From contig JARGSG010000058.1 in assembly GCA_030374805.1 (NCBI GenBank), positions 1 to 64,000 on the forward strand: a stretch of DNA of 64,000 bases, in the 5' to 3' direction. This document shows, one piece after another, positions 23,293 through 32,446 of this stretch (position 1 is the stretch's first letter; each line of letters opens with the position of its first letter). Made by a program: the position numbers and the translations under genes. The notes beneath the pieces are model-generated. The model saw only the letters and a list, made by a program, of their open reading frames with translations, was not told the DNA's origin and ran no database searches. The DNA comes from Gracilaria gracilis. Taxonomy: Eukaryota; Rhodophyta; Florideophyceae; Gracilariales; Gracilariaceae.

Positions 23293-25507
23293 GTGAAGAA
23301 ATTAGAAGAGTTGGACCTCAGACACGTTCCGGAGTCACACCGCGAGAAGTTGCGAGACATTTTGTGTGGGTTCAGAGATATGTGGGATAGATCTCTTGGA
23401 GAGTTTCCTACCAGGGAACACTGGATTGGTTTGTTACCCGATTCGAAACCGGTTGCTAAGCACCCTTATAGGGCAGGCCCGAAGGCACGGGAAGAAGAAC
23501 AGTTCCAAGTGGACGAGATGCTCCACGCAGGCGTGATTGAACCGGCTCAGTCCCCGTGGGCATCCCCAGTTGTACTGTCTCCGAAACCCGATGGGTCCTG
23601 GTGATTTTGCATTGACTATAGACGTCTGAATGCAGTCACCGTGAAAGAAGTGTACCCTATACCTCGTATGGACGAGTACATCAATTCACTCCGTGAGGCA
23701 ACCGAGTTATTCACGTTGGATGCGAACTGGGGATACTGGCAAATACCGGTTCAACAAGAAGACCGAGATAAGACAGCATTTGTATGCCACTCAGGACTGT
23801 ACTGCTCTAAACGTATGCCCTTTGGTTTAACGAATGTACCCGCTACCTTTCAGCGTGCCTTGGATATACTCCTTGTTCGTTTTAAATGGCGGAGCTGTCT
23901 CGTCTATCTCGACGATATTATAGTCTTCTCAAACAATCTGAACGATAACCTCGAGCACGTTCGGGAGATCATAACCACGCTTCGTGATGCAGGAGTAACT
24001 CTCAAGTTGAGGAAGTGCGAATTCTTCACCGAATCCGTTAAGTACCTGGGGCATATCATAGGTCCGGGGCGGTTACTAATCGAGCAGGTAGGAGTAAAGA
24101 CATTCAAGAAGGCGAAGCAACCCACAATTCAGACCGGACTACGGTCCTTCCTGGGCTTGTGCAACGTCTATCGACGGTTCATACCTGGCTTCGCAAAGAT
24201 TGCGGGACCCCTCAACGAACTTCTTCGGAAAGGACAGCCACCAAAACTGGAGCCCCTTATACCCGCGCAAGCGGAAGTTTTCGAATCTCTCAAGGAGGCA
24301 GTAACCTCAGCACTGATCTTATCGTTGCCAAAAAAATGGACTACCTTACACCGTAGATACGGACTCGAGTGCCTACAAAACCGGTTGTGCTTTGTTTCAA
24401 ACAACACCCAATGGGGAACGAAAACCAATTGGTTATTGGTCCAGGACACTCAACGTTCATGAACGGAACTATTCTGTATCAAAAAAGGAATGTCTTGCCA
24501 TGGTATGGGCTCCCCAGACCCTACTTTTATATGTAATGGGTACCCACTTCACCGTTAATACGGATCACTCCGCGTTACGTTGGCTCACGTCAATCACGGA
24601 ACCATCCGGTCGCCTGATGCGTTGGCGTCTCTGGCTGGCCGTGTTCTATTATGAAGTCACCTATAAAAAGGAAAGTCTTAACACCCAAGCGGACGCCCTC
24701 TCACGTTTAGGGACGGAAGGTGAAGCCCTCCCCGTCGACGACGATGATAAAGATATACCGTGCTTTATCCTCAAGGAGGATGACGTGGACCACGACCTGA
24801 TATCAGATGACATCTGTGATGATATCCTCGTTGCTAACGGTAGCGACCAGGATCCCGGTTCATTCATCCCGGTCACCCCCAAAGAGATGATTCGTGAGCA
24901 ATTCGGTCACCCGTTTTGTGCGAAGATACGCGCCCAATTGAATGGTGATGCAATCATTCCTTTCAAAGTCAACACTCAAGGTTACTTTGTTAGGACTGGT
25001 AAATCGTGCCCACAAATTGTGGTTCCCCACTCGTTACAGTCGAGAGTGCTGCGTCTCTCTCACTTTTCAAAATTGGCTGCTCACCCTGGCGCGAGGAAAC
25101 TGTACACGACACTGCGTCGCGACTTCTACTGGCCCGCATTGGCGCTGGATTGCTACTCCACCGTCAGGATGTGTACGCACTGTGCTCGTAAACGAGTGAA
25201 ACTCCGCCATCATGCGAAGAAATTAACACTGTTTCCGGCACGGGCCCCCCTTGATTTTGTTGCCATCGATATACTCGGAGAGTTTGTCCGGACTCCCCGT
25301 GGAAAGAAGTATCTGCTCGTCATTACGGATAGGTTTTCTAAACTCGTCCGGACTGTACCGATGAAAAAGATTAACGCACGAACAGTGGCTGAAGCGTTTC
25401 TCTGGCATTGGGCACTCGTCTACGGTCCCCGGTTAATCTTCTTTCAGATAATGGCCCGCAGTTTGTTGCGCGTTTCTTCCAGGATGTCTGTAGGATACTG
25501 GATGTGA
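23293..25507 (+). pseudogene. Ty3/Gypsy copy B: reverse transcriptase, RNase H, integrase start
   Basis: Reverse transcriptase motifs are well kept: VIEPAQSPWASPVVL, FTLDANWGYWQIPV, MPFGLTNVPATFQRALD and the active site VYLDDIIVFS. Two lesions stand out: TGA at 23,602-23,604, after DGSW, where CGA (Arg) is expected, and one extra A in the A7 run at about 24,331-24,337 that shifts RNase H. RNase H resumes at 24,392 (NYSVSKKECLAMVWA, NTDHSALRWL) and runs on into the integrase zinc-binding region (HPGARKLYTTL, MCTHCARK) and VAIDILGEF with the first catalytic Asp. This is the better-kept Gypsy copy of the two. Confidence 0.88.
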
Positions 25508-25665
25508 AGAATCTGTTCACAACGACGTACCATCCCCAATGCAATAGACAAGTGGAACGGTTCACCCGAACGTTGTTATCCGCACTGCGTGCGTATACAG
25601 TTGAACACCCCCAAAACATGGGACTTGTATACGGATACCGTAACTTACGCGTACAACACCCCCTA
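25408..25665 (+). pseudogene. Ty3/Gypsy copy B: integrase core, truncated
   Basis: After a frame change near 25,430 the integrase continues with LLSDNGPQFVARFFQDV (second catalytic Asp) and QVERFTRTLL (catalytic Glu). The similarity to copy A stops abruptly at about 25,660, within the segment that copy A reads as TVTYAYN. The C-terminal domain and 3' LTR are missing, so this end was lost in a rearrangement. Confidence 0.8.
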
Positions 25666-26032
25666 TGAATATTGATTCTGGGCTAAATATGGCCGAAATT
25701 GCGCCTCAATTTATTCTAAAAAAATATGTGGGTGTCTAAATATGGGCGTAGCCTGACACATTACGCAGGGGGCAAGATCTCCAATTCTATTCGATGCATC
25801 GCAATTAGTTCGAGATTGGGTCATAACATTCGTACCGTCCTGAATGCGGACACGGTACAACACAGACGTAGAGGTAATGGCTTTATTTCGGCCATTTAGA
25901 ATTTTCGCTCCTATCTATGGCCATCGTCGACATGATGAAATTGCAAACGTTGGCCGTCATCAATTCGACTCGCAGCGCGCCTCCATAATGCGCCGCATCA
26001 GCCGCTTGCGCATAGCCCCAACCCCCCGTCGT

Positions 26033-26284
26033 CATGAAACCACGATCATGCCATTCCTACCCCTCCGCCGCAATGCGCAGCTCCAGACACTCGGGCAACG
26101 CCAAGCGCCCCATCTTCATGAAACTACGCTCATGCCACTTCTACTTCTCCGTCGCAATGAGCAGCATCTGCCACTCGTGCATCGCCAAGCCCACCGTCTT
26201 CATGGCATCACGCTCATGCCACTTCTACTACCTCCGCTGTTGCTCTTCTCTTCCTATTCTCCCCAGCTTTCCTTTCTCCTCCCT
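26033..26284. repeat. 84-bp tandem repeat, three imperfect copies
   Basis: Units start at 26,033, 26,117 and 26,201, each opening CATGRMAYYACGMTCATGCC in degenerate form. The interval 25,666-26,580 otherwise holds no gene I can support. The Leu/His-rich frame across it looks like a by-product of the repeat. Confidence 0.7.
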
Positions 26285-26579
26285 TCAAAACTCTCTCACC
26301 ACCTCCCCTCGCCCCCAACGTGCGCCCCGCTCTCCCAAATGCAGGTCGACACGGACGTCGTAGTCGCTGACCACCACCATATGTTGCAGCAGCCGCAGCT
26401 CCAAACGCCGCCACATCTACCGCAGCACCAAGACCAGCCCCAAAGCCAAATACATCAACAGTATCAGCCCTACCAGCTCCCTCACAATGACAATTTCATC
26501 AAACAAGCCCAACCACATCCCGCCATATACCCGCCATTCCCACTCCCCTCACACTGTACTATATCGCCGGATTCGAGTT

Positions 26580-27300
26580 TGGATGCCCCGCAGCGTTATT
26601 CCCATGGACTGCGTCACCGGTGGCGGGGCCTACGGCATGGTTTGTGCCGCCGTGGACCACGTTTGCAGCGAGATGGTTACCTTAAGGATAATCAACGACG
26701 TCACTCACGACATCACTGATTGTAAGCCCTGTACGGAGGATGCTGCTACTTCTCCATTTCGGCCACGAGCAAATTATAAGTCTGAAAGATGTTTACCTCC
26801 CTACAAGAAACCCATCTGATTTTCAGGGGGTACACTTTGTCACCGACCTCATGGAATTCGACCTGAATCAATTCACCGCCAGCAACCAGTCCATTTGCAT
26901 CGGCCATATCCAGTATATTACTTACCAACCGCTTGGTGGGCTGAAGTATATATACTGTGTCGGTGTGATTCACCGTGACCTCAAACCGTCTAACACTCTG
27001 ATCACATATTCGTTTCATCTCAAAATATGTGACTGCAGTTTAGCACGCGATGCCCCCCCGTACGGAAGAAACCCAAGAACGAGTGACTGGTTACGTCGCC
27101 ACACACTGGTATCGTGCGCCGGAAATTTTGTTCGGAGGTCAGTACTCCGAGGCTGTCGACATCTGGAATCTCGGGTGAATCATTGCCTGAATCATACCTT
27201 GGAGACCACTTTTCGCCGGAACAAGCTTCCATGAACATTTGGTCAGAGTGGCACAGACTATCGGGCTACCACTGAAGAGCATGGTGCTCGACCTATGCAG
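26580..27300 (+). pseudogene. MAP kinase pseudogene
   Basis: Translated in shifting frames the segment matches a MAP kinase from the Gly-rich loop onward: GGGAYGMVCAAVDH, then LLHFGHEQIISLKDVY, VTDLMEFDLNQF, HIQYITYQPLGGLKYIY, and the catalytic loop VIHRDLKPSN. The DFG motif reads DCS ([10 protein letters not shown]). After a frame change near 27,050, the activation lip reads [18 protein letters not shown], where MAP kinases have TEYVATRWYRAPE, and subdomain IX reads AVDIWNLG before a TGA. At least three frame changes and two stops are present. The ATP Lys region is poorly kept. No introns are apparent, so a processed copy is possible. It lies just upstream of the TBC gene on the same strand. 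Confidence 0.85.
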
Positions 27301-27338
27301 GTTCATTTTGAGTTGCCTCAAACTTGGGCCTCTGAGGT

Positions 27339-28703
27339 ATGAGAGATGAGAATTCAACAGTGTTCGGTGTGTCGGATGGCCTGCTTCCTGGACGTCTCAT
27401 TCGGATAGGAAAGCCCGTGGACTGTATAAAGATATTAGGGGCTACTCAAGAAAGGGAAAGGCGATACAAGGAGAGAAATACCGCTACCAATGCATCGTCC
27501 AGCACTTCTGGCCTGAACTCTGCACATTCCTCGCTTCCATCGAACAGCGCATCAAGGACTGTTAAAACCACCGTGGGGGAGGACAGTCATCCTTTAGAAA
27601 CCAATTCACAGGAAGTGAAACAAGAAAACAGTCGAAGTGTAAGCTCAAGTTCTTCTTCATCAATTTCGAGCTGTGAAAAGCTAAAGCAACTGTTAGCTGA
27701 GCCTACAATGAATATTGAAGCGGTTAAAAAACTCGCATGGGCAGGGTTAGCGAATGATATGCGAGCGCCAATATGGAAAGCCCTGCTTGGATACGTTCCG
27801 ACTAATCTCTCACCACTAAGAGATACGCTTCGTCGCAAAAGGAGAGAGTCCCAGGAAGCCGTTAGCCAACACTATGATCCGCTCCTGTGAACTAGGGAAC
27901 ATCCAACTGTACCGAATTCGAACACATACAATAGAGCTGGGAACCGAGAAGATGTGACCATGCGTCAAATATCAGTCGATGTTCCCAGAACATGTCCGGG
28001 AAAGTCGCTGTTTCTTGTTCCTGAAGTGCAACAAGCTTTGAAACGTATCCTTTATGTCTGGGCTACAAGACACCCTGCAAGTAGATATGTTCAGTGCATG
28101 AACGATTTGGTTACGCCGTTTCTTTACGTCTTCCTATCCAAATATGCGAAAACAGGGACTGATACAGGGCTATTGCAAGTTTCAGACTTATCGGATCTTG
28201 AGGATCCAGAGTACGCGCTGGCAAACGCTGAGGCTGACTCGTATTGGTGTTTGACGGCTCTGTTGAATGATATTCAAGACTATTATACCTTTTCCCAACC
28301 AGGGATTCAGTGCCGGGTACATTTCCTGCGAGAACTCGTTGCTAGAGTGGATGCAAACCTATGTGCCCATCTGGAAGATGAAGGTCTCGATTTTCTCCAG
28401 TTCGCCTTCTGGTGGATGAACTGCCTGCTCATGCGAGAACTTCCGTTTCCCCTTATCGTTCGCGTCTGGGACACGTATCTTGCCGAAACTGATGGCTTTG
28501 CTACGTTTCATATATATGTCTGTGCTGCTCTATTGGTTTCGTTTAGTGAATATCTTCAAGATATGAACTTTCAGGATTTGGTCATTTTTCTTCAAAACTT
28601 ACCTACTGAATCATGGACGAACAGAGAGATTGACGTAATTCTAAGCCAAACTTATATGTGGCGAACGATATTTGGAGCGGCTCCAAGGCACTTGCAGTCC
28701 TAG
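27339..28703 (+). pseudogene. TBC1D22-like Rab GTPase-activating protein, one nonsense codon
   Basis: From ATG 27,339 the frame runs through a Ser-rich leader of about 120 residues into a complete TBC domain. It is a Rab-GAP by family. The arginine-finger block reads ISVDVPRT and the glutamine-finger block reads YVQCMNDLVTPF (usual G replaced by C). Further matches to the TBC1D22 subfamily are QFAFWWMNCLLMRELP, DGFATFHIYVCAALL and LVIFLQNLPTESW, and the stop TAG at 28,701 falls where the family normally ends. A single in-frame TGA at 27,888-27,890, just before the arginine finger, interrupts it. The frame on both sides is the same and no splice signal would remove it. One C to T change in CGA would explain it. 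The gene is either newly inactivated or the stop is an allele. Confidence 0.88.
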
Positions 28704-29042
28704 TCTGAAATGACAAATTTCACAACTAAAACTATAACTGTGATAACTATAACTATGTAGCTAGTCTTCATGTTGCTTGCTCTTTTTTTCGAGCTATCCC
28801 TGCGCATCGTTCAAGTCACCTTATTACTATTAAAAATCATATCAGACAGATCTCGTCCGATACATCTCATTCAACTAACACCCCTTTTATCCAACATCGA
28901 TGAAGCTGCACGCTCTCTTCAAGAACTATTGGTCGTTTGCAATGAATCCATACCCATGGAAGTTACGAAGGTACAGTTCAACGGCAGCCAGCTTCAGAAA
29001 ACAGAAAGTCAGTGGCACATGTTTCTTATAGGTGATCTCGCA
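28704..29042. other. Intergenic spacer
   Basis: This 340-bp AT-rich stretch lies between the convergent TBC and K+ channel genes. I see no gene. A short open frame on the plus strand overlaps the channel's last exon and has no supporting features. Confidence 0.6.
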
Positions 29043-30616
29043 TCATTCAAATCGCCATTTCCCTAACAGACAGCCGTAGTTTCGGCAGAATCTAGCTTCT
29101 CTTTGATTACCACGGAGATTACACTGCTTGCACTACAGGAATCAGCGAAAGAGTCGAGTTAGTGTAATCCGTCTTTTCTCGAAGTTCTTAGCCTACAACT
29201 TACCTTTGCAGCCATATCGAACAAAGATTTTATGACCACTTCGTTTATAGATAATAGGCTGTCCATAATGGGAACAGTCTCCCGCTTCGATTGTTTGATC
29301 TTTCGATAGCGTTCAATCTCGGACAGCTTGTAGAGGATCAATACCGCATCAGTCAATACAGTTAGGACAGTTACTGCGTTACGACAACAGAGCGAAACGA
29401 AAGGGGGTTAACGATGAGTCAGTTATGATCGGACGCACAGATTTGACTGTAGCAACATTTAGAGATCGCAACTTACTTATCCTTCCCCATGAAGTCAACG
29501 GATTAACGTCTCCAAAGCCTACAGTAAATAGAGTAACAGTAGAAAAGTAGAAGGCGTCGAAGAAGTTACGAATTCCTGGGTTAACGTCTTTTTCAACCTG
29601 ATAAAACAATCCAGCAGATACGTAAAGAAGGCTGAAAAGAGAAAGACCAACGCTTGCCAAGCGCGCCTGCGCGTTGGTCATCCGTTACATAAACCCCCTG
29701 CTTGCCTCCGTATCCATTATCATTCTTGGAGTCGTAAGATTCTTGTCAGACGCAGGATTCTGACAAAGAACAACTCAGACTGCTCAGAAACTGCGAAGCC
29801 AATGGGGGCGATGGCAATGAAATCAACGAGCATGCCCCTTGTCAGCAGGAATCGAGGAGAAAGTCCTTTTCCATGCCAACGTCCAAAAAACTCCATGAGA
29901 AACACCATGGAAACATTGTTCTCATAGCTTCTAAAGGCTTGATGCCACATGGGTCCAACGTCTAGAGACTGTAGCGCAAATCCAAGACAGTTCAAAACTA
30001 CCAAGAGTGCTATGATGCCATTGGTGGCAGGATGGTTCAGTACAAAACAAAGCTCAAAAGCCATCGGAAGGCGCCCTGGTGGATATAAATTTCGAACGGC
30101 AGGTGTTTCGCCCGCCGAGAATACCTGTAGCTGGTCTGGTGGCAGCGGAATGCGTGTCGGCTGAACCGTGTCGTCGATTGTGGCTTTCGGTCGGTTAGGG
30201 CTAACACGAGCGACTGGAATTGTTCTTCGAATCCTAGAAGAAGAAAAGAAACGAACATTAACAGGTAGAACCTGTAGGAAGGCGGCAGGCCGCAGAGGTC
30301 CGGCGGTAAACGCAAACATAACTTGATCAAACAAGAGCGGTCGCTCAGCCGTTGTAGAGCGAATGCGGTCTCCGAGAAGCACAGGCGGACGAATAGGATT
30401 GGAAGCGCATCCGTCTGCGACGTAAAGCGCGAAGAAGAAGATCGCGCGAAAAAAGCTACGGGGTAACGCGGAGGTCTGGCGCAGACGCGAATCTACTGAT
30501 GGTGCGGAACGGAGCTGGTAAGGCTGCGCGAGGAGTGCGATGCACAACGAGGACCAAGCATCCGCCGCATCACGGCGCGCGCACTTGCCACCTGACACGA
30601 TGCCACGCGCAAACAA
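29043..30616 (-). pseudogene. Voltage-gated K+ channel with introns and C-terminal zinc ribbon, damaged
   Basis: Minus-strand reading gives a six-helix K+ channel: S1 (GIIALLVVLNCLGFALQSL), S2 with the acidic FLMEFFGRW, S3 (MLVDFIAIAPIGFAV), S4 with regularly spaced arginines (FVRILRLTRILRLQ), S5, and the pore STVTLFTVGFGDVNPLTSWGR with selectivity filter VGFGD. Two spliced junctions can be placed. Intron 29,374-29,476 joins GRI to TVLTVLTDAVLIL (S6), and intron 29,133-29,203 leads to a last exon (29,043-29,132) with CKQC...CRNY, a zinc ribbon that lost its fourth Cys. Lesions are a frame change after S4 near 29,720 and TAA at 29,685-29,687. The N-terminus is uncertain: the open frame begins at a TTG codon, so the true start or first exon is not fixed. 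Confidence 0.82.
29374..29476 (-). other. Spliceosomal intron of the K+ channel gene
   Basis: The donor is GTAAGT and the acceptor is CGCAG. A CCTAACT-like branch site lies just past the acceptor in the exon and others lie upstream. Removing 103 nt joins codon phase 1 exactly and restores the S6 helix after the pore. The second intron, 29,133-29,203 (71 nt), has GTAAGT, ACTAAC and CTGTAG. Confidence 0.75.
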
Positions 30617-32104
30617 CCGTCACCAGCACTGCTGCGCAGAGCTCTGGCGGCACCTTTGTTTAAAATATGGGCACATCGCGGGCACACCTTCTCTCCACTT
30701 CAAGGCGGCGCTTCACAACGGGCCACATTCCATCTCCGATCCGCTCGCAACGTTCCCGGGGAACGTTCCTGGTTCCGTTTCCTGGGCTCTGTTTATCTCT
30801 GAGCCTCGTAGCAACCGCCACATGTGTCGGTGGCGCGCGCGAGCACTTTGGGTGGCAGCGAGGACAGCGACTGCGGATTGTCATCCGCGCCAAGCACAAG
30901 CGCCTGTCGACCCATGGCGGAGATTGCGCGACGGGTCGCGCGGAGACGACATTCACGGGCAAACGAACAGCGGTGCGCACGTTGGGGCGAGGGGGGCGGT
31001 ACGAGGAAGGGCGAAGGTCGGAGATGCGAGGGCGATGTGGGCGCAAATGACCTTACGATTCACCGTTGCCGCTTCGAAGCGGCTCGGCGAAGTCGCTCGC
31101 TTTTTGGAGTGCGCATGTTCTGGTGCGCTCAGGCGGAAACCAGAAACGGCCTTGTGCGCCGAAAGCGACCCTCAGCCCGCAGTAGCGCGTGACGCACGCA
31201 CGTCTGTAAGCCGCTGTAAAACAACGATCAGCATATGATGGCTTCCGCGGCACTCATTCTGCTTCGCGTATCGACTGAATCGATTCGAGTGGCGCTCTTC
31301 ATCCTGTGCGTCGCGCAACAGTACGGTCACGCTCCGCACGTTCCGCTCCTCCGAAGTGCACCCACTCTGCGCCCCGCTCGGTCGCTTAAAATTGGAACGC
31401 TGCTCCCTGTTTGCCACCGCTCGCGCTCCGTCGTAGCACCGCCGACGCTCCCTCCTCCACGACGTGTGCTCTTCGGGCCGCCACCATCTGGCGTGGCTCC
31501 TTCCGCCTGGCTCCCATCCGGGCCGCCACTGCTCGTTACGTGACCTCCGTTTTCCGTTGTTCGCAATCGCCCGCTCGTCTGCCCACCTCGTCCCCACAGA
31601 GAGCAACATTCGACACCATGGCCCGCTACGAGTTTGTAACATGTCCCAGGGCGCGTGACATGGTTCACGACTTTAGATACACGTGTAAGCTATTGTGGTG
31701 CGCAGCCAAGCATTTGTTAGCAGTTTTTAAATCAGTGGAAATGCAGAACTTCAGTCGAGATGCAGGATGCAGCATCAAATTGTTTTCATCAAGAATCCGA
31801 CCTTGCCGCGCAGGTCTTCTTCCCATCACGGTCTGGGTCGCAGGAATATCAACATATCTTCCCGCAACGGCATGTTGTATTCGTGATCATCCGTCTCCGC
31901 TACTTGCAACTGGGGCGAACTCTAGTACTCTCCATTCGTCGAGAACAATTTGAAGGCACTCTAGAGAGACTTACAGACCAATTTTACGGTCGCCACGATG
32001 TCGACACTATTGGCAGTTTTTCTGAAGCACAGGGTGAGTCCATATTGTTTTTAATGCGAAAAGAGGAAGGAAAGAGCTCATACTCTACCTTGTTGTATAC
32101 TGTT
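30617..32104. other. GC-rich stretch upstream of the K+ channel gene
   Basis: Several open frames cross this CpG-rich 1.5 kb on both strands, but none shows protein-like composition or a recognisable motif. It could include the promoter and first exon of the K+ channel gene. A near-perfect palindrome lies at 30,749-30,767. Confidence 0.5.
30749..30767. promoter_or_regulatory. 19-bp palindrome AACGTTCCC-G-GGGAACGTT
   Basis: Nine-base arms are exactly inverted around a single central G, about 130 bp upstream of the open K+ channel frame. Such symmetry suits a dimeric DNA-binding protein, but no function is shown and a chance occurrence in GC-rich DNA is possible. Confidence 0.25.
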
Positions 32105-32199
32105 GTGAGAGTGTACTTTAAGTAGCACTGTAGCCGTCGTGCCTCATAGCGCCCTGATTGCGTTTTACTCCTGTTCTGTAGCTCAGCCGTCTTTCCATA
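32105..32199. repeat. 95-bp direct repeat, copy 1
   Basis: The block from GTGAGAGTGTACTTTAAGTAG to CTTTCCATA recurs at 32,352-32,446 with only a few differences, 247 bp away. Copy 2 includes the last codons and stop region of the tnp2-type pseudogene, so copy 1 is a duplicated tail of that element. Confidence 0.85.
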
Positions 32200-32252
32200 G
32201 TTATGGGCCCAGCGCTAGGTCTGTAAGTCCCAAGTTCGATTCCCGGCAAAAT
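32171..32252 (+). other. Degenerate tRNA-like sequence, possible SINE head
   Basis: An A-box-like TAGCTCAGCCG and a B-box-like AGTTCGATTCCC are about 50 bp apart, and the segment between includes CTGTAAG, reminiscent of a Tyr anticodon loop. The T stem pairs at only three of five positions and no good acceptor stem forms. It is at best a tRNA fossil or SINE-like RNA polymerase III promoter. Confidence 0.25.
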
Positions 32253-32351
32253 TCTTCGGAGTTTGGACAGATGATCGCTTACAGTGCCACTGCCGCAAAG
32301 GGGGCTGTGTACAGGAGTTGCCTTCGTGTAACTCAGGCAACTGGGGGGAGT

Positions 32352-32446
32352 GTGAGAGTGTACTTTAAGTAGTACTGTAGCCGTCGTGCCCCATAGCGCC
32401 CGGATTGCGTTTTACTCCTGTTCTGTAGCTCAGCCGTCTTTCCATA
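32352..32446. repeat. 95-bp direct repeat, copy 2
   Basis: This is the partner of 32,105-32,199. It overlaps the 3' end of the transposase pseudogene on the minus strand. The repeat may mark the element's terminal region or a local duplication. Confidence 0.85.

Noticed and set aside
25844-26719. A 291-codon Leu/His/Pro-rich frame
   Set aside because: It arises from the 84-bp tandem repeat and then crosses the MAP kinase remnant in the wrong frame.
27888-27890. Selenocysteine TGA in the TBC gene
   Set aside because: The position is not a redox site in the family and no SECIS-like structure was noticed. A CGA to TGA change is simpler.
28770-29066. Small plus-strand gene after the TBC gene
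   Set aside because: It overlaps the last K+ channel exon on the other strand and has no supporting composition or motif.
30540-31642. Several long frames on both strands in the GC-rich region
   Set aside because: CpG-rich DNA yields long frames by chance. Composition is Arg/Ala/Pro noise and no motif appears.
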